Notes: generated by a model not told the origin, from the letters alone. Numbered from the stretch's first letter, positions 41,010-51,297 are shown. The stretch: 64,000 bases of DNA from Flammeovirga pectinis (GCF_003970675.1 NZ_CP034562.1:4190001-4254000), one strand, 5' to 3'. Translations and numbers: made by a program.

Positions 41010-42467
41010 TTATTTCACCCCATTCAAATTACCTTTCCAATCTTTATCCCATGTGTTTTTTAATGGGTGAGCTTCTGTATTTAGGACATATTTTTCTAAA
41101 TCAAAAGTTTCAGTATCAGCAAAGAATAAATAGCAATATTTCATTGTTTCGGCAAAGAAGAAACTTTCTAAAGTATCCCACTTTTCTTTTGTTTTTACAT
41201 CTCTTAATTGTACATAACCATTTTCTACTTGGCAATACTTTTCAATGCTTTCAAACATCTTTTTACCTTGCTCGTAGTATTTTTTATTACCCGTTCCTCT
41301 CCAAACATAATAAGTAGATTCTATTGCTTCTGGTCGCATCATGTAGTATTCTGCACCTTCGTAATACGGCTGCATTGTTGTGTAATTAATAGCTTCTGGC
41401 TCAATTCCATTTGCAAACCACATTTTATTAATCGAAGCTTGTAAACCTTCGGCTCTTTCTAGATCTCCATCTAAAACATTACATAAATTCCAGAAGCAAT
41501 CTAAAGCACCAAACCTTGTCATAATTCGCTCTCCCGAATTCATATCTGCCCAGCCAACCCACATTTCACCTTCTACAGAAGTAGTATCTACTAAATACTT
41601 ATTTACAGCATCGCGAGAAACAGTGTACCACTCTAATAAGTCCTCGTCTCCAAACAATAAATATCCTTTTAATAAATATTCATAGTAAGCATCTATACCT
41701 CCTGAAATATGTGCTCTAGTATCTTCCCATTTACCTGTATCCTGATCAATCCAAGAACCTTGTAAACCCGTTTCTCCTCTTCTATCGTAAAGTGCCTTAA
41801 CTCCTCTTTTACATAAATCGTAATACTTAGGGTCGCCCGTTAATTTAGACAATACACCATATTCTAATAACATAGAACCTACTTCGCAAGGGTTAGTACC
41901 TTGTCCGCCAACAGCACCTGTTTTTAAGTTGACTAGACGGTAAGGAATTCCAGTAGGCGAATCGAAAACAGGAAGCATTCTATCGGCTAAATCAATAGCT
42001 AAGTCAAGAAAACGTTGATCTCCATCTAACTGATAACTTGATAGCAAGCCACCAAGAATACGAATTGCAATTTCAAATTGTTGCACTTCAAAGTCTTTAT
42101 CAAATTCTAATTCTGAAAAAATAAGTTCCTTTGCTTCTGCCATTTCATCGTCTAAACCCATTAAGTACATTGTAGAAAAAGCATCTACAGGGGTCATCAG
42201 TAAAGATTCTTTGTACCAATTGTGCCCTTTTTCAGAAATTGGATTCACGGCATCTAAGCCTTTCGCATAATTCATATATGCTCTCCATCCTTTTTTAAAA
42301 GCTGTTTTTACTCTTTCTTGATATTCTTTTTTCTCTTTTTTAGAAATACCATCCCTCTTTTTTAAAGGACTAGCAATTGATGTAAACGGTAATAAAATTA
42401 GGAATGCCAACGCAATGCACGTTGTCGTAAAAATTGATTGATTTTTGATAGTATTCATCTTTTTCAT
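41010..42467 (-). CDS. GH47 alpha-1,2-mannosidase, exported
   Basis: A 485-residue protein with an N-terminal signal peptide (hydrophobic 14-32; Met4 at 42458 is an alternative start). The (alpha/alpha)7-barrel motifs of class I alpha-mannosidases are clear: TPVDAFSTMYLMGL (about 91-104), FEIAIRILGGLLSSYQLDG, EVGSMLLEYGVLSKLTGDPKYY, RPEAIESTYYVWRGTGN, and the calcium-binding NTEAHPL with Thr464 near the C-terminus. These enzymes remove alpha-1,2-mannose from high-mannose N-glycans. GH47 is common in eukaryotes and uncommon in bacteria. It follows a cupin gene by 69 bases. Confidence 0.9.
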   Translation of the reverse strand: MKKMNTIKNQSIFTTTCIALAFLILLPFTSIASPLKKRDGISKKEKKEYQERVKTAFKKGWRAYMNYAKGLDAVNPISEKGHNWYKESLLMTPVDAFSTMYLMGLDDEMAEAKELIFSELEFDKDFEVQQFEIAIRILGGLLSSYQLDGDQRFLDLAIDLADRMLPVFDSPTGIPYRLVNLKTGAVGGQGTNPCEVGSMLLEYGVLSKLTGDPKYYDLCKRGVKALYDRRGETGLQGSWIDQDTGKWEDTRAHISGGIDAYYEYLLKGYLLFGDEDLLEWYTVSRDAVNKYLVDTTSVEGEMWVGWADMNSGERIMTRFGALDCFWNLCNVLDGDLERAEGLQASINKMWFANGIEPEAINYTTMQPYYEGAEYYMMRPEAIESTYYVWRGTGNKKYYEQGKKMFESIEKYCQVENGYVQLRDVKTKEKWDTLESFFFAETMKYCYLFFADTETFDLEKYVLNTEAHPLKNTWDKDWKGNLNGVK

Positions 42468-42536
42468 ATTTATTATTTATATACTTAGTAGTTAGCTAAG
42501 TTGTAAATTACATATAATGTAAAACTGTTTCTATTG

Positions 42537-42947
42537 TTACCAAATTTTATGGATTTCTTGTAAGAATTGTTTGTATTGTTTGTCGTTTAAATCATAAAGC
42601 TCCGAATCTTCTAAATGCGTTTTATCCTTTTCAATAATCAATACTTTAGTCTCTTCTTTTAAAGCTACGGTATGCCATACTTTTTTTGGAATATTATATA
42701 GAATACCGCTATTCATATGTATCATACTATAGGTGATATTTTCAGCATTTATTTCAGCAGATACAAGCAAAGCACTGCCATGTATTAACATAAAAGCTTT
42801 ATCTGTAAGGTGGTGTACTTCTAAACTCTTTATATTTTCCGGCCTACGATCTTCTACATAATTTAATTGAGCAACTTGCCACCCTTCTCGAATAAGAAAA
42901 GGATAGTATCCCTGCCCATTATACTGATATGTTTCTGTTAAACTCAT
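42537..42947 (-). CDS. Small cupin-like protein upstream of GH47
   Basis: A 136-residue protein with a single beta-barrel pattern: SLEVHHLTDKAFMLIHGSALL (strands C-D, about 41-61) and G-I-L-Y-N-I-P-K-K-V-W-H-T-V (about 81-94), like the two cupin motifs but with only partial metal ligands. No signal peptide. Its position just before GH47 and its W-H-T-V motif suggest a cytoplasmic sugar-handling or regulatory role. The function is not recognised. Confidence 0.65.
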   Translation of the reverse strand: MSLTETYQYNGQGYYPFLIREGWQVAQLNYVEDRRPENIKSLEVHHLTDKAFMLIHGSALLVSAEINAENITYSMIHMNSGILYNIPKKVWHTVALKEETKVLIIEKDKTHLEDSELYDLNDKQYKQFLQEIHKIW

Positions 42948-43360
42948 TGACTAATTACCTTAATTGGAGAGTATATTTTCGGTATTTATAATCAAAATAC
43001 ACTTTAAATTAACTCCTTTTTTTCATTTCTAAACTATACTACAAATATATTAAATGTACTCGTGTAAGTACGTATTAAAGTAGTGAACTCAGATTGTAAT
43101 TTTGTGTACTATAACGGCATTTAAAGAAAAAGCGATGAGGTTGGTGTGGGGTTGTATTTGTTTAGGATAGAAAAAATTAATTAGCATTCTTATTTAAAAG
43201 AAAAATCATAGAGAATTTTGGACATAAATAATTTTCTAATTGTACAATACCATGTCTACCTTTATTTACTGCACTAATAATAATTCACTTTTGTTAATAA
43301 TTTACTTATTGCAGATAATAACTCTCAACTGTCTGAACTCTAAATATATCCCAAATAACT
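42948..43360. other. 413-base divergent intergenic region
   Basis: No gene seen. A perfect minus-strand -7 match, CAAATATA (43042-43049, reading TATATTTG), lies about 95 bases upstream of the cupin start and could drive cupin-GH47. On the plus strand CACTTTTG (43286-43293) is a one-mismatch -7 element before the giant surface protein. Confidence 0.45.
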
Positions 43361-46300
43361 ATGAAAAAATCTAATTTGATAAAAACAGTTCTATTTCTAC
43401 TACTTACTTCCTTAGCGAGTATTGTAAATGCACAAACTCCCTATACTTTAACAGATGCAGATGTTGTAGTCACAAGTGAGGGTGTTTTGAAAAGTTGTAG
43501 TTACAATTTTTCGAATACAGATATCATTATTCCCGAAAGGCTCGATGGATACCTTGTTAGAGAAATAGGAGGTTTACTTAGTTCTGGAGTGTTTAATAAT
43601 AAAGGAATCACTTCCGTAGTTCTACCTTCTACACTGAGGAAAATATATTCATACAGTTTTCAAAATAATAATATTAGTAGCATAACACTACCTAATAGTG
43701 TAAATATTATTTATGATTATGCTTTTGATGGAAACCCTAGTTTAACATCGTTCACGTTACCCACTGCTCCAAATAGATATACTTATAATTGGTCTGACGG
43801 AAATACAAGTTACAATGAAGGTGATGTTATTCCAGCAAGTAAATTTACATATGGTTTTTCTGCAAACCACACTTTCTCTGGTGTACGTATAAGTGGTCAA
43901 ATAAGGGGTGGCGATAATATTAATTTAATATTAGCCATCAATAACACAGACATCAGTAGTTCATTACCAACATATCTTTCTTCTTTTGATGATGGTGAAG
44001 ATTATGAATTTGAAGTTGATTTAGGTGTAGATGTCAATATTGTTGCATTACAGACCGGTCTTATATTTACAACTAAAACACTTGCTGAAACAAACATTCA
44101 AACAGATGTAGAAGATTTTGATTTCTTTAATAGTTATACACTTTCTGATGCTGATGTTGTTGTAAATTCCGATGGGGTATTAGAAAGTACATCATACAAT
44201 TTTGCTCGAAAAGATATTATTATTCCTGATGTTCTTGATGGAGAAACAATTCTAAAAATTGGAGTAGATAATCCATCTTTAAACACTGGTGTTTTTGAAA
44301 ATAAAAATATTACTAGTGTAGAACTACCAACTACATTAGAAGAAATTAGCGAGAATGCATTTAAAGGAAATGATCTTAAAAAAATTACCTTCCCAAATAC
44401 ATTAAGAACTATTGAAAGATTTGCATTTGATAATAACAATGTGAAAAATATTACATTATCTAATACATTAGAGTTAATAGGTCAATATGCATTCAGCAAC
44501 AACTCCCTTTCTAATGTGACTTTTCCAAATACACTTACTCATATTGGTGCAAATGCCTTTTTGTATAATACTGCACTTTCCTCGTTTAATCTTCCAACAT
44601 CAACCGCACTTTATACGTACAATTGGACTGCTGGAAATTCAAATTTTAATGAGGGGCAATCTGTAACTGATTTCCAAGTAGAATATACAGCAAATCCAAC
44701 TTTTTTAGGGGCTAGGATTACAGGGGAAGTACGCGGTCATGACGGAATCACACTTACTATAACTGGAGCAGATAATAGAGTTTTAACTTTAGATAATGGA
44801 GATAGTTATAAAATAGAAGTTCCTAAGGGAAGTAATATTAATATTACGGCAACTAAAAATGGCGTCACATTTACACCTTCAATACCTTATGATTTTACTA
44901 ATCTTCAAGAAAATTACCTTAGACAAGATTTTTACATCCCCTATACTCTAATTGATAGTGATGTTGTTGTTGATGCAAATGGCACCATAAATAGTTATGC
45001 TGGTAGTTATACAGATATAATTATTCCCGACTTATTAGATGGCTATACTATTAAAAGTATACAAAGTGATGTTTTTAGAAATAAAAATATTTCTTCTGTT
45101 ATCTTACCTTCTACTTTAGAAAGACTAGAAAATAGTTCTTTCCAAGAGAATAAAATAGTATCTATTATTTTACCAAGTACATTAACTCATTTAGGTGATG
45201 GGTCTTTTTACCAAAATGAAATATTAAATTGGGTGTTCCCACTGCATTCCAATAGCCTGTACACAAATACATGGACAGGAGCTGGAATTACATACAATCA
45301 AGGTGATGTCGTACCAACCTTTAGAGAAACATTTAGAGCAACTGAAAGTTTTAATGGTGTTAGAATAACAGGACAGATTAGAGGGATAGATGGAGTAGAT
45401 TTATATGTTACAGAAGGAGGTAATACATCAGTTCATGCTATTTTAAATGATGGTGATAATTATACTATCGAAACAGCTGTCAACAGTAGTTTAACAATTT
45501 ACCCTCTTAAAAATGGTCATACTTTTAATCCTGGACCACAAAGAGTTTATTCTAATGTACAAGCTGATGCCATTAATCAAGATTTTTATGTCACCTACAC
45601 TTTAACAGATGCAGATGTAATTGTAAATAGTAATGGTGAAATCATATCATATACCGCTCCTACGCAGAACCCAAAAGATATAATTATTCCAGATAATTTA
45701 GATGGGGTAACTATTAAAAGTATTGGTGATCCAACAAATCAAAATAGAGGCCTTTTTGAGTTTACTAACATAGAGTCAATCATTCTCCCTTCTACATTGG
45801 AAACTATAAGTTACAGATCATTTAAAGGATGTGATTTAAAATCTATCTATCTTCCTAACACTGTAAAATATATCGGTGCGGAAGCTTTTAAAGCTAATTC
45901 TAATTTCACAAGTTTCACTTTACCATCTCCAACTACTTCAAATGCTGATTTTGAATATAGATGGGAAGATTCTAATGGAACATCAAAAAGCGCAGGAGAT
46001 GTTATTACGGATTTCGACTTAGGGTATGAAGCAATTAGAACATCTCTTGTTGCTTATATTACAGGTAATATAAGAGCTTTAGGTAGTACTACAATTTCTG
46101 CCTCAAACGGTTCTTCATTAAATGTAACAGATTACGGTCCTTACAGTATTAAAATAACAAAAGGAGAAACAGGTACAGTAACTTTAACTAACTCCAATTC
46201 TTCTTTTTCTCCTTCAAACTATAGTTACACGAACATACAAAGTGATGTTGATAATATTGACTTTACTGCACAGTATAGTGTTACCTACAATAATTTATTA

Positions 46301-48310
46301 AATGGTACTAACTCTACAAGTAATCCTTCTACTTTCTTAATTCATGATAATAGTGCCTTGCAAGACCCTACAAGGGCGGGGTATACTTTTGTTGGTTGGT
46401 TTGATGGATTGACATCTACTAATGAGATCACTAATTTATCGAATAATAATTTAGTTGTATATGCACAATGGACACCTGATAATTACACTATAAATTACGC
46501 TATTAATAATGGGGGATCGGTGAGTAACACTAACCCTACTTCTTATACTGTTGAGACTTCTGATATTACGTTAACTGATTTATCAAGATTTGGTTATGAT
46601 TTTTCTGGATGGTATACTGATACTGGGTTAACAATTCCGGTAAGCGGTTTTGCCATTCCAACAGGGAGTACAGGTGATGTTACTTTCTATTGTAATTTTA
46701 CCCCTCAAGCAGATAATGCTATTACATATAATAATGTAAATGGAGTAACAAACAGTAACCCAGCTTCATATTCACCTACTATTACGGCTCCTATAGCCTT
46801 ACAAAACTTATCTAGCAGATCTGGATATACTTTTGATGGTTGGTTTAGAGAAGCAAGTTTTACTACGCCAATAACCGAAATAATTGCTACAGATGGTGTA
46901 CTTGATATTTATGCAAAATGGACGGCTATTAATTATACAATTTCATTTAATGTGATCAATGGTTCTGGAATTACAAATAGTAATCCGGTGGCATATACTA
47001 TTGAAAGTGCCGATATTACATTAACTGATTTATCAAAAGCTAGTTCTAATTTCTTAGGTTGGTTTACAGATGCAAGTTTTACGACTCCTGTTACCGGACC
47101 TGCGATTCAATCTGGGAGTACTGGAAATAAAACATTTTATAGTAGGTTTTATTCTCAAACAAATAATCAGATTACATATAATAATTTGAATGGTGTAACC
47201 AATCCAAATCAAAGTAGTTATTCGCCAGGTATTACGTCGCCAATTACTTTGCAAGCTTTAAGTGGAAGAAACGGGTACACCTTTAATGGTTGGTTTAGGG
47301 AGGCAAGTTTCACTAATGCAATTTCAGAAGTCAGTTATTCTGATGGAGATATTACGCTTTATGCTAAGTGGGATGCCATAAATTACACCATAAACTATAC
47401 TCTAAATAATGGAAGTGGAACAACCAATAGTAACCCCACTTCTTATACTATAGAAAGCAGTGACATTTCTTTAAGTGATCTGTCAATTTCCGGATATAAT
47501 TTCCGTGGTTGGTATACTGATGCAGGATTAACTTCTGCCGTAAACAGTGTAGCTATCCCTACTGGAAGTACTGGAGATATTACAGTATATGCTAAATGGG
47601 AAGCAATAGTTTATACCATTTCTTATTCTATAACGAATGGAAGCGGAGTAACCAATAATAATCCAACTTCTTATACTATAGAGAGTAATACTATTTCTTT
47701 AAATGATTTATCAAAAGATGGGTATTATTTTCAAGGTTGGTTTACTGATGCTGCATTAACTTCTGCCGTAAATAGTAATTCTATTCCAACAGGAAGCACA
47801 GGTAACTTAACTTTCTACACTAATTTTATAGCAGATTATGTAATTACTTTTGAAAATGTAGAAGGGGCTACAAATCCTAATCAATCTACTTACTCTGCAG
47901 GTAGCACTACACCAATTGCTTTATTAGACCTTACAGATAGAGAGGGTTATACTTTTGAAGGTTGGTTTAGAGAAAGTGCTCTTACAAACAGAATAACTGA
48001 AATTGAAGTTGCGGATGGTGATCTCTCTATTTACGCCAAATGGACTGCGGTTATTACATCTGTAAACACTGCTTTACTAAATAGCTTTAAGGTGTATCCT
48101 AACCCTACAACAGATAAAGAATTATATGTTGATATTAATGGGATTTCTGAAAAAGCAGTTGTAAATGTTTATACAACTAGAGGAGTTCTATTATCATCAA
48201 ATGAGATGTATACTAAAGAAAAAATTAATTTTGATGTTCCTTCTGGAATTTATATGATTAAAATTTCTACAAGTGTTGGTGAGAAAACTTTTAAGGTACT
48301 GAAAAACTAA
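43361..48310 (+). CDS. Giant T9SS surface protein with BspA-type LRRs and InlB-type repeats
   Basis: A 1649-residue protein with a signal peptide (1-25, VNAQT). Residues about 27-970 hold four leucine-rich (LRR_5, BspA/TpLRR-type) blocks, each opening with Y-T-L-x-D-x-D-V-x-V and containing D-I-I-I-P...L-D-G. Each block ends in a beta-sandwich-like segment. Residues about 972-1565 are eight InlB B-type (Listeria-Bacteroides) repeats recognisable by GW-(F/Y) after GY-x-F. The C-terminus (about 1570-1649, FKVYPNPTTDKE to KVLKN) is a type A T9SS sorting domain. Probably a surface adhesin; no enzyme motif seen. It is a lone plus-strand gene inside the minus-strand glycan locus. Confidence 0.85.
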   Translation: MKKSNLIKTVLFLLLTSLASIVNAQTPYTLTDADVVVTSEGVLKSCSYNFSNTDIIIPERLDGYLVREIGGLLSSGVFNNKGITSVVLPSTLRKIYSYSFQNNNISSITLPNSVNIIYDYAFDGNPSLTSFTLPTAPNRYTYNWSDGNTSYNEGDVIPASKFTYGFSANHTFSGVRISGQIRGGDNINLILAINNTDISSSLPTYLSSFDDGEDYEFEVDLGVDVNIVALQTGLIFTTKTLAETNIQTDVEDFDFFNSYTLSDADVVVNSDGVLESTSYNFARKDIIIPDVLDGETILKIGVDNPSLNTGVFENKNITSVELPTTLEEISENAFKGNDLKKITFPNTLRTIERFAFDNNNVKNITLSNTLELIGQYAFSNNSLSNVTFPNTLTHIGANAFLYNTALSSFNLPTSTALYTYNWTAGNSNFNEGQSVTDFQVEYTANPTFLGARITGEVRGHDGITLTITGADNRVLTLDNGDSYKIEVPKGSNINITATKNGVTFTPSIPYDFTNLQENYLRQDFYIPYTLIDSDVVVDANGTINSYAGSYTDIIIPDLLDGYTIKSIQSDVFRNKNISSVILPSTLERLENSSFQENKIVSIILPSTLTHLGDGSFYQNEILNWVFPLHSNSLYTNTWTGAGITYNQGDVVPTFRETFRATESFNGVRITGQIRGIDGVDLYVTEGGNTSVHAILNDGDNYTIETAVNSSLTIYPLKNGHTFNPGPQRVYSNVQADAINQDFYVTYTLTDADVIVNSNGEIISYTAPTQNPKDIIIPDNLDGVTIKSIGDPTNQNRGLFEFTNIESIILPSTLETISYRSFKGCDLKSIYLPNTVKYIGAEAFKANSNFTSFTLPSPTTSNADFEYRWEDSNGTSKSAGDVITDFDLGYEAIRTSLVAYITGNIRALGSTTISASNGSSLNVTDYGPYSIKITKGETGTVTLTNSNSSFSPSNYSYTNIQSDVDNIDFTAQYSVTYNNLLNGTNSTSNPSTFLIHDNSALQDPTRAGYTFVGWFDGLTSTNEITNLSNNNLVVYAQWTPDNYTINYAINNGGSVSNTNPTSYTVETSDITLTDLSRFGYDFSGWYTDTGLTIPVSGFAIPTGSTGDVTFYCNFTPQADNAITYNNVNGVTNSNPASYSPTITAPIALQNLSSRSGYTFDGWFREASFTTPITEIIATDGVLDIYAKWTAINYTISFNVINGSGITNSNPVAYTIESADITLTDLSKASSNFLGWFTDASFTTPVTGPAIQSGSTGNKTFYSRFYSQTNNQITYNNLNGVTNPNQSSYSPGITSPITLQALSGRNGYTFNGWFREASFTNAISEVSYSDGDITLYAKWDAINYTINYTLNNGSGTTNSNPTSYTIESSDISLSDLSISGYNFRGWYTDAGLTSAVNSVAIPTGSTGDITVYAKWEAIVYTISYSITNGSGVTNNNPTSYTIESNTISLNDLSKDGYYFQGWFTDAALTSAVNSNSIPTGSTGNLTFYTNFIADYVITFENVEGATNPNQSTYSAGSTTPIALLDLTDREGYTFEGWFRESALTNRITEIEVADGDLSIYAKWTAVITSVNTALLNSFKVYPNPTTDKELYVDINGISEKAVVNVYTTRGVLLSSNEMYTKEKINFDVPSGIYMIKISTSVGEKTFKVLKN
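43439..46260 (+). repeat. Four tandem LRR_5/BspA-type protein blocks
   Basis: Block starts are near 43439, 44135, 44940 and 45594, each coding Y-T-L-x-D-x-D-V. They are repeated protein modules of about 220-270 codons; nucleotide identity is low enough that they are old duplications. Confidence 0.75.
46270..48045 (+). repeat. Eight tandem InlB-type repeats in two alternating lengths
   Basis: Modules begin near 46273, 46480, 46714, 46932, 47169, 47382, 47612 and 47840. Short modules read T-Y-N-N-x-N-G-x-T-N and long modules read Y-T-I-x-Y...T-N-x-N-P-x-S-Y-T-I-E and end P-T-G-S-T-G. The order is S-L-S-L-S-L-L-S. Confidence 0.8.
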
Positions 48311-48331
48311 AAAGGAAGTACTTATCAAAAG

Positions 48332-48376
48332 AAAACAGCTTCAAAGATAGTTAAACACTATTTTTGAAGCTGTTTT
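48332..48376. terminator. Bidirectional terminator after the giant surface protein
   Basis: A 14-bp perfect stem AAAACAGCTTCAAA/TTTGAAGCTGTTTT (48332-48345 with 48363-48376), extended by an inner GATAGT/ACTATT-like stem, lies between two convergent genes. Confidence 0.88.
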
Positions 48377-48403
48377 TATATTCTATCAATTCAGAATCTA
48401 TGA

Positions 48404-49381
48404 TTAAAGAGAATTCTCCTTCACCCAATCAACAAGTTCGTCAATTTGTGCAAATGCCATTCCTGTAACAGTATCTGCTGCACCATAATAAACGGCTAAT
48501 TTCCCTGTTTCTTTATCATGAAGTGCGGCACATGGAAAGACTACATTTGGTACATCGCCCATGCATTCATATTGTGTTTCTGGGGTTAATAAATAAGGCT
48601 GAGACCTGTACTTTACTTCCCAAGGTTTATCAATATCTAATAAGGCTGCTCCCATTGCGTACACATATCCATTGCATGATTTTAATACGCCATGATAGAT
48701 CATTAACCAGCCGTCTTTTGTTTCTATAGGAATTGGGCCTGCTCCTACTTTCATGCATTGCCATGCACTATCCTCGAAGGGTGCCGGTGACATTACATGA
48801 CGGTGTTCTCCCCAAAATTTCATGTCTGGTGATTGGCTAATAAAGATATCTCCAAATGCAGTGTGTCCTGTATCACTTGGGCGACTTAACATCACGTATT
48901 TATCATTTATTTTTCTTGGGAAAAGTACTCCATTTCTATTGTAGGGTAGAAAGGCATTTTCACATTGGTGGAACGTTTTAAAATCAAAAGTATAACCAAT
49001 ACCAATTGTTGGTCCGTTATAGCCGTTGCACCACGTAATCCAATAGCGGTCTTCCATCCATACTACACGAGGATCGTACTTATAATCAGAATGGATCATT
49101 TCTGTATTTCCGGCAATAAAGTCAATCGGTAATTCATTGATTTCCCAGTTGATGCCATCCTTACTAAACCCAGCATGAATATTCATTCTTCGGCATTTAT
49201 CATCACAACGAAAAACACCTGCATATGCATCACTAAACTCTACAACAGCACTATTAAAAATACTATTTGAATTTGCTATTGCATCTCTTTTTATCACTGG
49301 ATTTTGAGAATAACGCCACATAACTGCTTTACTATGCTCTGGTCTATCTTCCCATGGGAATGCCTTCTCTAATGTACTCAT
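48404..49381 (-). CDS. GH130 (GH130_2-type) beta-1,4-mannosyl-GlcNAc phosphorylase
   Basis: A 325-residue cytoplasmic enzyme with a five-bladed propeller pattern and no signal peptide. [20 protein letters not shown] (about 42-61), [20 protein letters not shown] (about 101-120), [25 protein letters not shown] and [11 protein letters not shown] closely follow the GH130_2 group, whose characterised members phosphorolyse Man-beta-1,4-GlcNAc from N-glycan cores to mannose-1-phosphate and GlcNAc. The catalytic Asp is probably Asp102 (YDPR). It is the last gene of a symporter, sulfatase, phosphorylase run. Subfamily assignment is by motif recall and the acceptor is inferred. Confidence 0.88.
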   Translation of the reverse strand: MSTLEKAFPWEDRPEHSKAVMWRYSQNPVIKRDAIANSNSIFNSAVVEFSDAYAGVFRCDDKCRRMNIHAGFSKDGINWEINELPIDFIAGNTEMIHSDYKYDPRVVWMEDRYWITWCNGYNGPTIGIGYTFDFKTFHQCENAFLPYNRNGVLFPRKINDKYVMLSRPSDTGHTAFGDIFISQSPDMKFWGEHRHVMSPAPFEDSAWQCMKVGAGPIPIETKDGWLMIYHGVLKSCNGYVYAMGAALLDIDKPWEVKYRSQPYLLTPETQYECMGDVPNVVFPCAALHDKETGKLAVYYGAADTVTGMAFAQIDELVDWVKENSL

Positions 49382-49458
49382 TTGTATAAATTTTAAATCG
49401 TATTTTTTTATTGATTAGTGTAATAACTTTTGAATTATCACACTTCTAAAATGCTTTA

Positions 49459-51297
49459 TTATTCAATAGTGATCTCATCGATAAACATATAAGCATCGCT
49501 TCCGTTTCCAGAATGCCACTCCGGTAGTTTTCCTATATTTTTAGCAATTACTTTTATGTATTTTGCTTTTGATTTACCTTGTATCGTGATTTTTTCTCGA
49601 TGTACAATTACATTTTTAGTTGCTCCTTCTGCCTCTTGGCTTCCAAAATTGGTGTAATTTTCACCATCTTCAGAAACAAAGATATCTACTTCTTGTGGTG
49701 CAAAAATCCAACTTTGTTGTGCTGATAAAGCACCGACAGTTATCTTCTTTACTTTCTTTATTTGGGGCAATTCTAAAACTACTTCCATGTCGTTTCCTAG
49801 AAATGCAACCCAATAACCATCGCTAAAGGTTTTTGTACCAGAATAACCGTCTACTAATTTTATTTCCTGACCTGTAGAGCGTTTATCTGTGGGTTGTAAT
49901 AATTGTACTTTAGCATTAAAACCAAGATGCTGTACTTCTTCAAAATCTTGAGGTAAATCGTCTTCAAAACCAAATTCCCAGTCTAAATATTTCTTTGTAA
50001 GTTCTTCTACTTTCTCAGGAAAATCAGTTGCTAGGTTATTTAGTTCACTACTATCTTGTGCAATGTTTACAAGGTAATAACTGTCTTTTTCAAAATCTAT
50101 TGATGCTTTTTTAGTATGATCTGTAGGGTAGCCAATTAGTTTCCAATCGCCTTCTCTAATTGCCCAAGACGCACCAAATTTCCAACGGAAAACTTCCACA
50201 GGTGATGAAGCCTCTTTGTCTAAAATCATTTCTTTTAATGAGTGTCCTTCAATTGCATTTTGATCATAGGTTATGCCACAGAAATCTAACAATGTTGGAA
50301 ACCAATCTGTACCCGTTCCCATACCATTTCTTACTTCGTTTGCAGGTATCTGATTTGGCCATTGAATTAACGTGGGCACACGAATTCCACCTTCAAACAA
50401 ATCTCCTTTTGCCCCTCTAAATGGTCCAGAATATCCACCTCCATTAAAGTTTCTTACTTCTGTAGAATATCCGTGATCTGATTGAAAAACAACAATTGTA
50501 TTTTCTAAAACACCTTGCTTTTCTAGTACATCAAGTAATTTACCAATGTACTCATCTAACGTAGACATAAAAGCGGCATAATCTCTACGGGGCGAGGGCA
50601 AATCTTTATAATACGTTCTCCACTTTTCTAAGGGTTGCACAGGGTAATGCGGTAAATTAATGGCAAAGTACATAAAGAAAGGATCTTCATTTTCTTTAAT
50701 TGAGGAGAGATATTGGTCTACCTCATCTACCATTAATTCTGGGAAATACTGCCCGTCCATAAATACTTCTTCCCCGTTTCTCCATAAATCATGGCGGTTA
50801 GGACCTTCCCAATAAAAGAAATGAGAATAATTATCTATACACCCTCCCATGTGCCCAAATGAATGGTCAAAACCTTGGTTATAAGGCATTGTTTCTGGAG
50901 TGTACCCCAAATGCCATTTTCCAATATGTGCAGTGTTATACCCAGCTCCTTTAAAGACCTCTGCTATCGTTACTTCTTCTTCTGGCAAACCTGCATGCCC
51001 CGGTTGAGAAGATGTATTGTTAGGTAGTTGTGCTCCTTGCGGACTTTTACCTGTTAACAATGCGGCTCTAGAAGGTGTGCAAATAGGTGCTGGTGCATAA
51101 AATTGCGTAAACCGAATGCCATTTTCTGCCATCTTATCAAAAGTTGGCGTCTTTAAATCTTTAGCTCCATAACAATTCATGTCTAACGATCCCTGATCAT
51201 CAGAATATATCAGTAAAACATTCGGCTTTTTGTCTTGTGCATTTACCAATACGCCCACAAGAAGCAGTAGACTAAAACTGTAAAGTAGCTTTTTCAT
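49459..51297 (-). CDS. S1-family sulfatase with C-terminal carbohydrate-binding-like domain
   Basis: A 612-residue sulfatase with a signal peptide (1-20, LVNAQ). Metal ligands Asp33-Asp34 (YSDDQG), formylglycine motif C73-T-P-S-R77, GKWHLGY and FQSDHGYS are all present. Residues about 455-612 form an added beta-sandwich resembling F5/8 type C domains (FVSEDGENYTNFG, AKYIKVIAKNIG, FIDEITIE), so it may dock on a glycan. The S1 subfamily is not determined. It lies 26 bases after the symporter gene and 77 before GH130. A sulfatase here implies the target mannan or N-glycan is sulfated. Confidence 0.88.
   Translation of the reverse strand: MKKLLYSFSLLLLVGVLVNAQDKKPNVLLIYSDDQGSLDMNCYGAKDLKTPTFDKMAENGIRFTQFYAPAPICTPSRAALLTGKSPQGAQLPNNTSSQPGHAGLPEEEVTIAEVFKGAGYNTAHIGKWHLGYTPETMPYNQGFDHSFGHMGGCIDNYSHFFYWEGPNRHDLWRNGEEVFMDGQYFPELMVDEVDQYLSSIKENEDPFFMYFAINLPHYPVQPLEKWRTYYKDLPSPRRDYAAFMSTLDEYIGKLLDVLEKQGVLENTIVVFQSDHGYSTEVRNFNGGGYSGPFRGAKGDLFEGGIRVPTLIQWPNQIPANEVRNGMGTGTDWFPTLLDFCGITYDQNAIEGHSLKEMILDKEASSPVEVFRWKFGASWAIREGDWKLIGYPTDHTKKASIDFEKDSYYLVNIAQDSSELNNLATDFPEKVEELTKKYLDWEFGFEDDLPQDFEEVQHLGFNAKVQLLQPTDKRSTGQEIKLVDGYSGTKTFSDGYWVAFLGNDMEVVLELPQIKKVKKITVGALSAQQSWIFAPQEVDIFVSEDGENYTNFGSQEAEGATKNVIVHREKITIQGKSKAKYIKVIAKNIGKLPEWHSGNGSDAYMFIDEITIE

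Noticed and set aside
40991-41317. 108-codon plus-strand ORF over the 3' end of the GH47 gene
   Set aside because: It overlaps GH47 coding sequence with its NTEAHPL motif and starts beside a strong terminator.
46270-48045. Tandem repeats that could suggest a CRISPR or satellite array
   Set aside because: The repeats are about 207-240 bases, in frame, diverged at DNA level, and encode InlB-type domains in one ORF.
49417-49444. Inverted repeat between the sulfatase and GH130 genes
   Set aside because: The stem has a mismatch and is followed by A rather than U on the transcribed strand, so I do not call a terminator.
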